Shown: positions 31,835 to 43,944, counted from the stretch's first letter. The stretch is 62,383 nucleotides of DNA from Tritrichomonas foetus (GCA_001839685.1 MLAK01000729.1:8138-70520); one strand, 5' to 3'. Program-made: numbers and translations. The notes: generated from the sequence alone by a model not told the origin.

Positions 31835-34800
31835 TTAAGTAAATTGGTCAATTGGCATTGGGAAGAATGTAAGAATTCCTTCTTTTTTGGCAAGTGTCAC
31901 TATACATTCGAATTGTTCATGATAAGTGAGAGCAATTGTTCCTTCTTGTCCTTGAATATATTTAATGTTTTCTTTGAGGGGTTTTGCAGCCTCAAAAATT
32001 CCAATTCGATTAGAATCATCAATAAAAACAATGAAATCTTCGCCGAAAGTATTTGTTGTTTCATACCAATCAAGAATTGAGTTTTCCATGATCATATTTC
32101 CAATTAATGTTCCATTAATTGTATAAACAGATATTTCTTTTTGGGCTTCAATAATTATGAATCCCCATCCACTTGTAATAAGAACTTTTTGTGGTTCATA
32201 ATCGTTGGAAATATCAATAACACAATTTAATATTCGATCAGACAGTGAAAAAACATTGGCTTGACATTTTTCTGTTCCAAAAACAATAGTATTAAACTGT
32301 TGTGAAGTTATTAAACAAGTTATTCGACTGGAAGTTGTTGTAACAATTTCAATGTTTTGTCCATTTGTTGATTTCTTCAATTCGCATTCATTTGTGACAA
32401 AAACAATTGTTTTTCCACATATGGAAATTAAAGGTGGCTTCATTCCTGTTTCAGCAATTTGTGATTCATAATCGGGTTTGAATCGTTGGCATTTCTTTCC
32501 AGAAATTGCTAAAATACCATCATGTGAATTCACTATTGTGCAATTTTCCTTCAAAAGTTCAGAAGAGAAAGTTTTTACATGTCTTAATTTGTTTCTTAAA
32601 ACTTCAATAAAATGAACTTCGTTGTCCTTTGTGACAATATATAGCATTAATGACTTTTCAGAGTCTTCCAATGTTTTATCATCTTTGTCAAAGTAGAAAA
32701 AGCCACCTTGTAAAATTTTTTCGAGATCAAGAGTCAAATCACGAACTGTGATTGATTTTAATGGTTCTTTTGGTGGATTTTCAGGTTTAGCAACAAAACA
32801 CTTAAACTTTTTCTTAGCAATACTTTGAAGATCAAGTATTTCGAGTTGATGGCGTTTATTGTAAATGGATATTGGATTCTCTTTATGAATTTCAGGAAGG
32901 AAGTAGTGAGTGGCTGGGATTGCCCGACCATTCAGTGGAAGGATAGGTAGTTTTGGAATTTTTCCTTTTTTATGGAAAGAAGCTCCTGAAAAATAATTCA
33001 AATAGATTAAGAATTCGAAATTAGTCATATTTCCACAATGGTTTTCGAAAATTGTTGATAAAACCTTTTGTGGTTGATCAGAAAACCGTGTATCACATAA
33101 AGTTAATTGAGATGTTACTGAAATACATTCTTCTAATTTTCGAAATTCAACATAAAAGGATCCGACCTGGGAAGTGAAGAATTCCAATGAATTCTTTTCT
33201 CGTTGAATAATGAATTCAATTTTATTAAAAGGAACAGTTACCAATAATTGTAAATCCAAATATATTTTGAAATTATCTTGTCCTATGATGAAATCAATAT
33301 CATTTTCTTCTCCAAACTCATACAATTTTGCTTTGTATGCATTAGGAATTGTTGTTAATTTGATAAAATCAGAAATATCTAACTTTTCTTGGACAATTTG
33401 AAGTTTCATTGGACAAAATGCAGCGCAAGTTTGTCTGCATTGCTGATATTTATGTAGGTCTGGATATTTTGTAAAGTGATTTGCAAATTTCTTCGCTTCA
33501 GTTTTGGTTACTTTTTTAGAAAATTGTGAAACATAATCAGAATTCTTAATAACATCAAGAGAACTTTGCTTAACTTCATTAAAATCAATGAAGACAAGTG
33601 TTTTAATTTTTTTGATGAGGGATTTAATTTCGGTTATATTCTCAACAATGTGATGACAATATTTTTTATTGAAACTCTTTCGAATTTCATAAAAATGCAT
33701 TGTAAATTCATTCATTTGTTCATATTTTTGTGCTTCAGAAAGTTCATCTTTCTCCATTAGGAATTTAGCATAATCTGATAAAATGGATGTACTTTTTGTT
33801 AGAACTAAATCTTCACAACTCATAATTAACTGAATTAAAAAATTGCAAAGTTTACCTTCGGTTTTAGATTTACCTGCATCTACAGTTAATCCAAAATTCA
33901 TATTATAAAATGAGAAATCTTGAACTAAAAATGGCTCAAGTGAAAGAATGTCATAAATTGGTGATTCATTAATTTTCAACTCATTTAGGTGAAAAGGACC
34001 ATTCACAAATAAATTGATGATGTCATTAGAATAGAAATTTTCATTAAATTTGAAAAAGAGTGCTCGGATATAAGGAACAATGAGATTTTTGGGCTCTGTA
34101 AATGAAACGGCATTGATATTTACAAAAAGATCGAGAACAACTTGATAGTAATCAAATGATTTATCAATCGATTCTAGAACTTGTAAAACATTAACAATTA
34201 GATTAATTTCTGTTGAAAACTTTTCAACATATTGTAAAAGTAATGAAACTAAAGTTAAGAAGCATAATTGAACATCACCTTTAGATTGAATAGCAGCAAT
34301 TAGAATCCAAATAAACCAGAACCTTTCTTGAACAATGTCTTTGAAAGCATTTGAAACTCGACAAATTTCAGCAAGTTTTCCTGCAATATCAAATTTTGTT
34401 TCATTATCAAAAGGAATCGATAATGTGGTGATTAAATGAATAAAACCAGGATTTTGTTCAACATTATCCAATAAAAATGGAAGAATACTTTTAGATCGAC
34501 TTTTAAGTTGAACAGCTAAAGCCATCATTGATTTCATCCAATTTGATTTCGTTTTAGACATTTCATGAATAGAAAGAATGGCTAATTGTGAAATGTCTTC
34601 ATTTTCATTTTCAGCAAAATGATGTAATGTGAGGGCGTATTCTTCATTTCGAATTTTATCTAGATTTCGACTTAAAATTGATAAGAAAGTAAACAAATTC
34701 TCTTCATTATCAGTTTGTACATTAATAAAGTTTTCAAAATAAATAATATTTTCTTGTGTTAGTCCCAGCTTGGAAGCTTCTTCAAGAAGTTTTGAAAATT

Positions 34801-37800
34801 CATATTGAAGTTTCTTAACTATATCATCTGTATATCGATTATCAAATGGTCTTTTATTAAATAAATAAACATACATTTTAACAAGCCTATTAAAATAGTT
34901 TTTCCTTGTAAATAAAGTTGGAAATCGATTTAAAAGTCGATGTCCCCAATGATCTATAATTCTGAGAAATGATTTCGGCGGACCTTTCGAATATAATTCA
35001 ACATTTACTAAAAGATTATCAAATAAAGAATTCATAGTTTCTGGAACGTGAACAACTTCAAGAATTGAATAAAACGATTTATAAAGTTGGTAAGTTGCTC
35101 GATTTTTTGCAATTTTTAATAAATAGTTCTTTATTATCCCAAAATATGTAAAACATACCTGGCTTTCTGTAGATAAGAAAAATACTTGCTTAATAATAGC
35201 AATGACAATATTTACAATTTCTGGTGAGGCTTCTTCATAATGAATGAATACATCTAACAATTTAACAATGTTATGCTCATTTATACAAAATTGTTGATCA
35301 AATGAATATGGGAAAAGTGTAGTTTTCTTGGAATTAACTGCTAAATCTAATTCCTTTGAGTACAGTAATAATCGATTATTATTATAATTGGATGCAGAAT
35401 TTGTCTTTAAATAGCAATCAATATTTTCGAGGGATGAAGGGCCAAGTTTTTCGATCTGCTCAAGATATTCTTCTTCAAAGATCCGATTCGCAAATCCAAA
35501 TGGACCTAGATAAGCGGGGAATTTGTCATTGTTGTTTAATTCATAGCCACCAATTGATAAATTTAAAGTGGAATCAGGAGGGAAAAATAATGCAGGAACA
35601 TCATTACAAAATCCCATTACTTGTTCAGTAAATAGTCCAATAGTACTGTTTTCTTGGCTTGTTCTTTGGCAAATAAAGCCAATGAAAAACCACTGATTTG
35701 AAAGGACTTGTTGGCAAATTGGTTCAATGTAATCATTAAATTGGTAATAAAGAATACCTCGATTAATAAATAAACTAAATGTATTCGTATTAATTTTATT
35801 TGTGTTTCCAATCGTATCATTATTATTAATGTTTTGACTTGCTATATTATCATTTAAAGACGAATTATTAGGGGTTTCTTTGCTTTCTTTATTGTCTTTA
35901 TTAAAAATGTTTGCAATATTAGCAATATTGATATTATTGTTGGTTTGTGGATTTTCATAACCTTTTATTGTAATTATTGGTGTGGACTTGGTCATTATAG
36001 TTGAAATAGGACGATCAATTTTGATCCAAGTAATAAACGAAAAGGATTTATTAAAAAGTGGAGGATTTATATTTGAAACAGAAAAAGGTATTGAATTTAA
36101 ACCTAATGGAAAAACAGGAGAAACTTGTGTATGTGAAGAAATTAATAAATTTAAAACGAAAGAAGCGACTTGATATGAAACGTCTGGTTGATTATAAGCA
36201 GTAATTAATCGTATTAAATATTGATTACCTGCATTGTTGGTTGCATAAACGATGATTTTGGAAAGAAACGGAAAAATTAAATTAAAAATATCTGCTTTTG
36301 TGAATGATAGTTTGAAAGTTATACCTCGAAAACTTACAGAATTTTCATTTTTCACAATTAAATTATAAATAAACTCCAATAAAATTAAATCAATACCTGC
36401 TTGATGACAAGCAATTGAATTGCTTATCGAAAAGTCAATCAATTTTTGGAAGAATTCAAGAACATTTAAAAGTTTTTCATGATTTTCACCATAAGCTATA
36501 AACAATAAAGGAACCATTGATGGCTTTCTTATTAAAAACAAGGAATTTGAACTGAGTGCAGTTGATGAAGAGCATAGATTAATTAAATTTAGTTTTGTGG
36601 ATTCAGAAACATTATTTCCTTCGATTTCTTTAATCATTTTCACGATGAGTTTCAATTGTTTCGATGGTAAAATTTCATTATCTTGTGTAATTGAAATAAT
36701 TGAGAGGAAATTCAAAGCTAATGGTAAAAGTTGCGGGAAAGGCGTTATTTCAACAAAAGCATCCAATGCATTTGTAAAGATAGGCGCTATTTTTAAGTTA
36801 TTCGATAAGGCAGAAACTAAACATTTAGAAATTGCAATAATGAAATTTTTATCATTGAATTCTTTCAATCGCTTAAATAATTTTGTGAAGTATGAAGCAA
36901 TTGGCATTAATGAGGAGTTATTTGGTTTGATTTTTAATAAAAAACTACGAACTGTGAGAATCACAAATGGCTGAAGGAAGTCTACAAGTGAAAGTCCAAA
37001 GAAAGAGGAAATAAAGTAAAATGAATTAAAATATTGTGCTTCGATATTTTCTTTTTTCAATAACTCAAACAAAAAGTATAAATTTGTTTCCAAAGCTGAA
37101 AAAACAGTTGCTTTATCAATCAAACAACCATTTGAATTGTCAGTTAAATCATTTATAATGGCTGTTCTTTGTGAAGTAGAATCCTTAAAATATTCCGTGA
37201 TTAAATAATTAATTACTGTAAAAATTGATTTTACAAAATCTTTGGTCATGAAAACGTCAAGATTGACTCGACGACAATTATGACTATTTACTGCTTTTGG
37301 TGATCCAGTTGAAGCATTTGTATTGGTATTATTGTTTGCACTAGTTGAGCTTTTTATGGTTGAATATATGTTGATGTTGATTATGATTGCAATTAATTCA
37401 GTAAATAAAAAAGGGTATTTAACTTTGTCTGTCAAAAATATTGGAATTAATTGATCCATTTGTCCAGCGAAAAGATTTATAACATGAAAACGAATTGATC
37501 GAATTTTTATATCATCATTGTTGAAGTATGTTTTATGTGGATAAAAAATAGTCTTTTTATTGAACATATCTAATAATGACATTAATGAGATTTTTTCTGA
37601 ACATTTTGTTGCAACAAAAGTGGCTAAAACATAAAAATCCAAGTAAAAATTATTATTTTCTTCAAGAGCGTCAATCAATTTGAACATTGCTAGAAAATAA
37701 TTATCAATGCAAGTGCTATCTGACTTCTTTAATGAATTTGCAAAAGAAAGAGCAAAATTATAAAAATCATCATACATTAATTTTTTGAAAGGTAGAAGAT

Positions 37801-38953
37801 TTTTGAATTTAATTACGGTAAATCCATCTTCGAGCATATATTTATTTTCAGAAACAAAAAATTTTATTTCTTTTGATTCATCACTAATATCAATTTCATA
37901 TTTTTCTGTATTTTCTATAATATGATTATTGAATCTATCATTCCCTGGAGTATCATCCAATGTATTTTGACTAGAATTGAGAGTTTTAAGGAGACTTTTG
38001 TCATAATAAATAAATGGTGTTTTATATACTTGTAATTTTTTCAATAAAAGTGGAGGAAGTAAAATAAATGAATCTTTCAAATTTACAGAAAAAGTGGAAG
38101 TTGCTGTTGATAAGCTAGCAATAACTTGAATTGCTTTAATATCAAGATTTCCCACAAAAGGAACCAAAATTACTGCTAATTTTTGATAGTCATTTGGTGC
38201 GATTATTTGTCTTTGTTTATTATGAATAATTAAATTATTTAAAATATTAAGTAAAGGTTCATGATCAATATTTTTTGAATCAGCTACACGCTGAATAAGT
38301 GATAGGAGAATAGGAGAAAATTCAGATGTCAAAGAATCATCATTTGATATATGGTCAAGAATAATGGCAGTTGCATCATTGTCAAAGCGAAACCTTTTCG
38401 ATTGAACGAAATTTGACACAAATTTAGTGAAAAGAAATGATTCAATTTTTGAAAATGGTGGAGTGAGTTGATGAAAACTTTCTACTTCATCGATAAATAA
38501 TTGAAGTGTGTTTATTGTCAATTGATTTTGATCTGACTTTGATTGTAGGATAAACATAAGCCAGTAATATAAAATAGATACTACATAGTGATCACCAAGT
38601 GTAGTATTTCCCTTTTTTCGTAATAAAAGAAGCTCGGACAAATCTGATGAGCTAAACGAAAATGTTGGCTTAAAAGACGTCATTTCGAATGCTTCAAAAA
38701 ATGGATAACTTAATAAATAATTGTGTAGCGATTGGATTTGTGCTGAATCGATTTGTGGGAGTTTAGAAAAGCATCGAAATTCTTCTGTATCTTCACTGAT
38801 TTTGCTAAGAAAATTTGACGAGGCGCGGATCATTAAGAGGTCGGTTATTGGATGATGGACTGTCGATTTTCCTTGGAAGAAACGCAAGTAAAGCTTGTCT
38901 AACCCGTCACTCATTTCGTTTCTATCGTCTGACAATTTCTCGAACTTTTTCAT
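31835..38953 (-). CDS. BEACH-family giant protein with degenerate, shortened BEACH domain
   Basis: 2372 residues from an ATG at 38953. The first 900 residues are helical armadillo-like repeats. About residues 950-1165 form the concanavalin A-like domain typical of BEACH proteins (FSFITWIKIDRP, then QWFFIGFICQRT), interrupted by an Asn-rich loop. A PH-BEACH-like region is near 1885-1960. At about 1974 the BEACH start is recognisable (NMTNFEFLIYLNYFSG, then KLPILPLNGR), but the core normally about 280 residues long is largely absent: within about 30 residues the sequence reaches a YFLPEI phrase and then the linker. The last 290 residues look like WD40 blades. BEACH proteins (LYST, NBEA, ALFY) act in vesicle traffic, lysosome size control and autophagy. 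How this variant works is unknown. Confidence 0.85.
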   Translation of the reverse strand: MKKFEKLSDDRNEMSDGLDKLYLRFFQGKSTVHHPITDLLMIRASSNFLSKISEDTEEFRCFSKLPQIDSAQIQSLHNYLLSYPFFEAFEMTSFKPTFSFSSSDLSELLLLRKKGNTTLGDHYVVSILYYWLMFILQSKSDQNQLTINTLQLFIDEVESFHQLTPPFSKIESFLFTKFVSNFVQSKRFRFDNDATAIILDHISNDDSLTSEFSPILLSLIQRVADSKNIDHEPLLNILNNLIIHNKQRQIIAPNDYQKLAVILVPFVGNLDIKAIQVIASLSTATSTFSVNLKDSFILLPPLLLKKLQVYKTPFIYYDKSLLKTLNSSQNTLDDTPGNDRFNNHIIENTEKYEIDISDESKEIKFFVSENKYMLEDGFTVIKFKNLLPFKKLMYDDFYNFALSFANSLKKSDSTCIDNYFLAMFKLIDALEENNNFYLDFYVLATFVATKCSEKISLMSLLDMFNKKTIFYPHKTYFNNDDIKIRSIRFHVINLFAGQMDQLIPIFLTDKVKYPFLFTELIAIIININIYSTIKSSTSANNNTNTNASTGSPKAVNSHNCRRVNLDVFMTKDFVKSIFTVINYLITEYFKDSTSQRTAIINDLTDNSNGCLIDKATVFSALETNLYFLFELLKKENIEAQYFNSFYFISSFFGLSLVDFLQPFVILTVRSFLLKIKPNNSSLMPIASYFTKLFKRLKEFNDKNFIIAISKCLVSALSNNLKIAPIFTNALDAFVEITPFPQLLPLALNFLSIISITQDNEILPSKQLKLIVKMIKEIEGNNVSESTKLNLINLCSSSTALSSNSLFLIRKPSMVPLLFIAYGENHEKLLNVLEFFQKLIDFSISNSIACHQAGIDLILLEFIYNLIVKNENSVSFRGITFKLSFTKADIFNLIFPFLSKIIVYATNNAGNQYLIRLITAYNQPDVSYQVASFVLNLLISSHTQVSPVFPLGLNSIPFSVSNINPPLFNKSFSFITWIKIDRPISTIMTKSTPIITIKGYENPQTNNNINIANIANIFNKDNKESKETPNNSSLNDNIASQNINNNDTIGNTNKINTNTFSLFINRGILYYQFNDYIEPICQQVLSNQWFFIGFICQRTSQENSTIGLFTEQVMGFCNDVPALFFPPDSTLNLSIGGYELNNNDKFPAYLGPFGFANRIFEEEYLEQIEKLGPSSLENIDCYLKTNSASNYNNNRLLLYSKELDLAVNSKKTTLFPYSFDQQFCINEHNIVKLLDVFIHYEEASPEIVNIVIAIIKQVFFLSTESQVCFTYFGIIKNYLLKIAKNRATYQLYKSFYSILEVVHVPETMNSLFDNLLVNVELYSKGPPKSFLRIIDHWGHRLLNRFPTLFTRKNYFNRLVKMYVYLFNKRPFDNRYTDDIVKKLQYEFSKLLEEASKLGLTQENIIYFENFINVQTDNEENLFTFLSILSRNLDKIRNEEYALTLHHFAENENEDISQLAILSIHEMSKTKSNWMKSMMALAVQLKSRSKSILPFLLDNVEQNPGFIHLITTLSIPFDNETKFDIAGKLAEICRVSNAFKDIVQERFWFIWILIAAIQSKGDVQLCFLTLVSLLLQYVEKFSTEINLIVNVLQVLESIDKSFDYYQVVLDLFVNINAVSFTEPKNLIVPYIRALFFKFNENFYSNDIINLFVNGPFHLNELKINESPIYDILSLEPFLVQDFSFYNMNFGLTVDAGKSKTEGKLCNFLIQLIMSCEDLVLTKSTSILSDYAKFLMEKDELSEAQKYEQMNEFTMHFYEIRKSFNKKYCHHIVENITEIKSLIKKIKTLVFIDFNEVKQSSLDVIKNSDYVSQFSKKVTKTEAKKFANHFTKYPDLHKYQQCRQTCAAFCPMKLQIVQEKLDISDFIKLTTIPNAYKAKLYEFGEENDIDFIIGQDNFKIYLDLQLLVTVPFNKIEFIIQREKNSLEFFTSQVGSFYVEFRKLEECISVTSQLTLCDTRFSDQPQKVLSTIFENHCGNMTNFEFLIYLNYFSGASFHKKGKIPKLPILPLNGRAIPATHYFLPEIHKENPISIYNKRHQLEILDLQSIAKKKFKCFVAKPENPPKEPLKSITVRDLTLDLEKILQGGFFYFDKDDKTLEDSEKSLMLYIVTKDNEVHFIEVLRNKLRHVKTFSSELLKENCTIVNSHDGILAISGKKCQRFKPDYESQIAETGMKPPLISICGKTIVFVTNECELKKSTNGQNIEIVTTTSSRITCLITSQQFNTIVFGTEKCQANVFSLSDRILNCVIDISNDYEPQKVLITSGWGFIIIEAQKEISVYTINGTLIGNMIMENSILDWYETTNTFGEDFIVFIDDSNRIGIFEAAKPLKENIKYIQGQEGTIALTYHEQFECIVTLAKKEGILTFFPMPIDQFT

Positions 38954-39851
38954 AATGATAGATTTAAATTATAATTGAAATTGTGATAGTTTACGATTTG
39001 TAAAGTTTATAAAATATCATCTCGTGAATTTTATCTGATCGAGTTTTTGAAGAAAAAAATCGCAAAAATCTGAGAGTGTGATAGTGCATAACCATTCAGA
39101 AGTATAACACAATCTTGTTTCTTGAAGTATTAAATCAATCACAAAAAAAATTCATAAGATTGACTAGCAATGGTAAACTATAATGATTCTTTCGAATGGA
39201 CTCCTACTTTTAAAGATAATAAATGAGATTGATTTCAAAATGAATGATCCAAGGGAAATTATTCAATAATATTTTCACAATAAATGATTGCCTATTCATT
39301 TTCAAGGACAGATTCAATTATCTAGTTCAAAAAAATAATATCTAATCGTTAGGTAGAAATAAAAAGCCAGAATCATTCACCCTCAATATTCTGATTCATT
39401 CAAGAGAAGTGTTAAATTCTATTTCAGCAGAAAACAATTTTTTATCTCATGTCTAGTGATTCGACTCCAATACCATTTTTTTGAATCAGGGCGGAAACAA
39501 AAAATTAGATCACTTATAATGTTTTAATACACTCTTTTTTGGTGAATAAATTCATCAGTCCAACTGTGTGTATATAAGAATGTGTATATTAGTACTAAAA
39601 GAATGAGATGGGGAATATTGCTTCGATGCGATCTTTATTTAATTGATGGAACATCACAAGCAAACTAACTTTCGGTTAAGAATAAAACGACAGAATAAAT
39701 AATTAAAGAAAAAGTAACGCATAAGACATTTAGTATAATCTAATACAAATAAAAATAAAAAAAGTGAACAACGCAAAATCCCTTTCAATTGGGTTTTGCC
39801 GAATGAAAACAAATGAATTGCTTTGGCGAAAATAAGCAAAACATATATTTT
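38954..39851. other. Intergenic, promoter of BEACH gene
   Basis: About 0.9 kb with no convincing frame. On the minus strand TCATTA overlaps the BEACH ATG by one base, which could serve as an initiator with a 3-nt leader. Nothing else seen. Confidence 0.4.
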
Positions 39852-40517
39852 TCAAGCAGAAAGAAGGGAATGAATCGGTAGTGAATTCATCGGCGGTGGA
39901 CTGTATCCAATATCTTCCCATTTTGATGCGTTGATTCGCCGGAGCTTCATCATGATTTGACTTTTCCTGTCCCGTGGTCTGTTGCAGAGCCCATCAAAGT
40001 CGAGTGAGCCACTCGATAAGCTTGACCTGCATTTCGCCCGACAATTTGATTCGCCGTAATTGTGATAGTCGAGGGATCCACAACTAAATTCTTCGTCACT
40101 TTCCAAACTGCTGGTTTCGTCACGTAATTCGACGTTTAAACTCAAATTCATTGGTGGAATTGTCTCGCTGTTTTCCTTATGTCTGGTGTGGTTCAAATCG
40201 CCTGAGTCATGTTCGTCATTTGAATCACTGCAATTTTTGTGATTATAGAAATTTAATAAAGAATTCGAAATTTCACCATATAAAGACTTGCTCATGAGCC
40301 CCAAAGTGGCAGACAATGGAATCCTGTTTTGTGCTTCAAAAACAAGGAGGGGATTTGAGTCAGCGCTGATGTTTTCGCCATCTTTCATGAGAAACCTGCC
40401 ATCTTTTCCAGCGAGCGAGGCGAAAGATGGTTGTCTGATGTTGAGACCGACTTGTGATTCACCATTGTTATTTGTTTCGATTGGTATGGGCATAGAGTAA
40501 CGACGTGGGCTATTCAT
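39852..40517 (-). CDS. Hypothetical protein, Ser/Asp-rich
   Basis: 221 residues from an ATG at 40517, with TTCATTCTG 4-12 bases upstream as a near match to the initiator. N-terminal segment M-N-S-P-R-R-Y-S-M-P-I-P, then LMSKSLYGEISNSLLNFY. The middle is rich in S, D and E with two similar phrases (CGSLDYH and SGSLDFDG), and it closes with KLRRINASKWEDIGYSPPP. No known domain recognised. The regular codon use and conserved-looking ends argue for a real gene. The serines next to acidic residues would suit casein kinase 2 phosphorylation (inference). Confidence 0.65.
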   Translation of the reverse strand: MNSPRRYSMPIPIETNNNGESQVGLNIRQPSFASLAGKDGRFLMKDGENISADSNPLLVFEAQNRIPLSATLGLMSKSLYGEISNSLLNFYNHKNCSDSNDEHDSGDLNHTRHKENSETIPPMNLSLNVELRDETSSLESDEEFSCGSLDYHNYGESNCRAKCRSSLSSGSLDFDGLCNRPRDRKSQIMMKLRRINASKWEDIGYSPPPMNSLPIHSLLSA

Positions 40518-42637
40518 TGTTCAGAATGAAGTAGGATAATGTTTCCTTAGAATTTTGTTGAATAATTTTATGATTCGAAATAGATTTCAATTATGCGTTT
40601 TGAAAGAAAGAAAAAAATACCACTTTTTGATATATTATTTTATTTTTTGAATAGAGATTGGGAAATGGAATAAAAGATTTTTGAATGCTATTCAAAAATA
40701 GATATTTGAATTTTGGGGTAATATTTCAATTTTTGAATTGATTTTTTTATGTTCTTTTTGAAATCAAAATATTTGAAAGTCACCAAAATCATGTCATAAA
40801 AATTGACATAAATTCTGAAAGCAATGTGCATAAAACCGAACTTTTTTATAGTGGCTTTTATGAGAGGTCTCAAATGTGAAAATCATACAATATATCTTTT
40901 TCTTACTCTAGGGAATCAATGTGAGATCCATGTTGTTCTTTTCAAAGAAACTAAGATCATCTGAAGAAACTCTGCATGATGTTTTCCTCAAAAATATTTC
41001 TCCTCCAAAGAAATAGTGATGTTTATTCTGAGGCATTCAATTATGTGTTAGTTAACAATAAAATATCTCGTGTGATATCCCAGTTAATAGGAATTTTCAC
41101 CTAACTTAAAGATAGAAAATAATAAATAGATAGGAAATTGGAGTAAGTATGTTATGAATCTTTGTATTGATGGGGTTCCATCATCTTCAACAAGATTGCG
41201 TGAAAACATTAGAAAATTGTACATATTCAAAAAGTTGAGGTTTTGAATAGCAAACACATCACATTTTAACTGTTAAACTTTCACAAAAAATTCATTGAAA
41301 TTATTCTAAACCCACATTCTTTCAATTTCATTTGATGTTTGAAATTACCTATTAAGCGTGTTTAATCTCTTAATGATTTTAAATGATTTTCAATAAAATA
41401 TTCTGTGTCAGTGAATATTTTACACTTTCAATAATTTCATTTATTTCTTCAATTTTTCTTTGAATAAAATATCTAATTCATTCAAATCATAAAAATATAT
41501 TCAATTAGGCACATTGATTTCAAATTTATTCAAAAGTGTGACTTTTCAAAAGATTGATTTGATAAAAAAGGGTTAGATTGAAAAATGTTGTGCTCCAATT
41601 GGGAAAAATGAATAAACTATTCAGATGTATCATTAAATTTTGATCAGATGGTTGCATTTTTCTTCTAACGAACTCAATTCTGGGAAATTGTATACTTACT
41701 GTATTATTTCTGTATTTACTAGCCGACGATCTCTTTCAATTAACTTTTACTCATTTTATTTTTATCTCAACAAGAAATGAAATTACAGAATTGTTCTTAT
41801 TTTTTCTTTTATATTAAGTCTTTATTTACTTAGCAATCCAAAATAAATGATTTTTCTTTTGTGATTGTTCATCACTAAGATCTCAAATTGATGACTCTCC
41901 GTCTCTTATTAAATGATGATATATGCATGACATATGGGTCATCAAACCGATAGAATCAATTCTTTTTGTTGAAGAATAAATATCACTTCATCAACATGGA
42001 TTCTGCGATAACACCTTTAGATTGAATGATGTAATCATAGTATAGATAATTAAATCTATAATTGGAAATTTCAACTATTTTTATTAAATTTCACATCTCA
42101 CTTGATTTTTTTTTACAATACTCCAAATAGCCTCTTCGAATTAACAAAATTAACGATAATATATATACTAGAAATTGTGAATGGTTTTTAAGAGAATTGA
42201 CATGAAATGTATCTTTTTGCAGAAATCTCTCTTAAATCTCAACTTTTTATTTGTTGCAAAGTTGAGAAAACATTAATGTTTCTTCGATTCACTTCGAGTT
42301 TGATCAAAAAATAATTCTTATTGTTCAATCTCTGTATTCGTATTGATTCATTGTAAGATTATTATAGAGTGTATCAATGTATATATAAATTTCAATTTTC
42401 TCAATCATACCAATTTATGGAATCTTTTTGTATTTACCAAAATGTTTTCTTATCTGATATGATATGATATCATAATCCACAACATTATTAGAACATGTTG
42501 ATATTTCCTTCAAGTGAATTTAAAAAAAAATGTTAATGATCTTCTTTGTCGAAATTTCATTATTGAAAAGTATCATCAGATGGCAGTATTCTCTTTCAAA
42601 ATCCATTCAATTTTTGAAATTCTTTTCAGTATTCACT
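40518..42637. other. Intergenic, no gene seen
   Basis: About 2.1 kb of AT-rich sequence between divergent genes. A short GATATGATATGATATCATA run near 42456 is partly palindromic. No coding region, RNA gene or repeat array is evident. Confidence 0.45.
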
Positions 42638-42643
42638 TCATAT
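42638..42643 (+). promoter_or_regulatory. Putative initiator (Inr), CCA enzyme gene
   Basis: TCATAT matches TCA(+1)-Y-W-W, with a second match TCACTT five bases earlier. It would give a 5' UTR of about 22 nt. Confidence 0.45.
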
Positions 42644-42661
42644 ATTCTCTAATAAAAGATT

Positions 42662-43944
42662 ATGATAGCACAAAAACTTAAATTAATTGAAGATTGGACT
42701 ATTTATTCATGTGATTATCAATTAATTATGAAAATATTAGTGCAGACTGCAACTATATTGGGAACAGAACAAAATTTGAAGATTGATGTCCGAATATTTG
42801 GAGGTGCTATTAGAGATCCATTAAATGGCTTTCCACCAAATGATATTGATGTTACTATTGAAGGTGTTGATAAAATGATATTTCTTAACAAGATGTGTAA
42901 TCTCTATCCTGATATTTTGGGGAATTTTGTTGATATGAAAATAAGAAACAAACTACAGGCAAATGAAGCCACTTTGCATATTGGTACAAAACTTGGAATA
43001 GACTTAGATATTTCCAATTGCTTGAAATATTCTCAATATTATCGAGAAAACTTGCTGAAAAGAGACTTTAACATTAACACATTATCACTAAATTTGAATT
43101 CAATGAAGATAGAAGATACTTTAAATGTTACTAATGAAATAGAAAAAAGGATTTTAAAAACAACAAGACTTGCAGATTTAGAGTTTACCGAAGAACCTAA
43201 TACAATACTACGAGCAATTAGATTTATTCATAAATATAATTTAACATTTTGCGATGAAAATAATAATCAATCTTCCAAAATTAAAGAGTATTCTTTCAAA
43301 GTATCAGAATTATGTCAAGCTACTATTCTCAGTGAAATCAGGAAAGCAGTTAAGAATCAATATCCTGGGAAATACTTTCAATTATTGAATGAGTATAAGA
43401 TACTTGAATATGTATTTCCTGGTATACCATGGAATTTGGACAATCTTTTTAATATTCCAGAAATTGTTCGGGATAAAGGGCTGGTATTTAGTTATTTACT
43501 TACAAAATGTATTTCAGAAGAGAATTACGATTTGTCATCACCAATTTATAAAAAAGCTGGATTCACCAAGCATGAAATAGAATTTGCTACAGTTGCAAAA
43601 CAAATAACTCACTTAATTCAACATTATCAAAAGGATTTTCTTGTAATTGAAGTCGCTAAATTACTAAAAAAGAAAGGAATAAAAATCATTGAACAATCAC
43701 TCTTTTTAGTAGATGAATCAACAGAGAATTATTTCTTAATCACTATTAAAGAATATGATTTATATAATAGAGTATTTAACAATTCATTGTTAATGGAATT
43801 GAAGTTTGTGCACTATGTAATAGACCTCCAGGAAAATGGGTTCAAGATGCACTAGATAAGATTTTTGAGTATCAAATTTCCAATAGCGATTTTAAGAAAG
43901 AAGATATAGTGAATTTCTTAACAACCACATACAAAGCTCTTTAA
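42662..43944 (+). CDS. CCA-adding tRNA nucleotidyltransferase, C-terminus frameshifted
   Basis: From an ATG at 42662 the frame encodes a class II nucleotidyltransferase: the signature G-G-A-I-R-D with catalytic NDIDV about 14 residues on, then RDFNINTLSLNL, then LRAIRF. This is the enzyme that adds or repairs the 3' CCA of tRNAs. The frame stops at 43855 after 397 residues. A different frame, open from 43780, carries a typical enzyme end (VNGIEV, then PPGKWVQDALDKIFEYQ) and stops at TAA 43942-43944. The change from one frame to the other fits a single missing base between about 43780 and 43853. No splice motif is visible there. Either the gene is damaged at its tail or the assembly lost a base. 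The annotation spans both parts. Confidence 0.85.
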
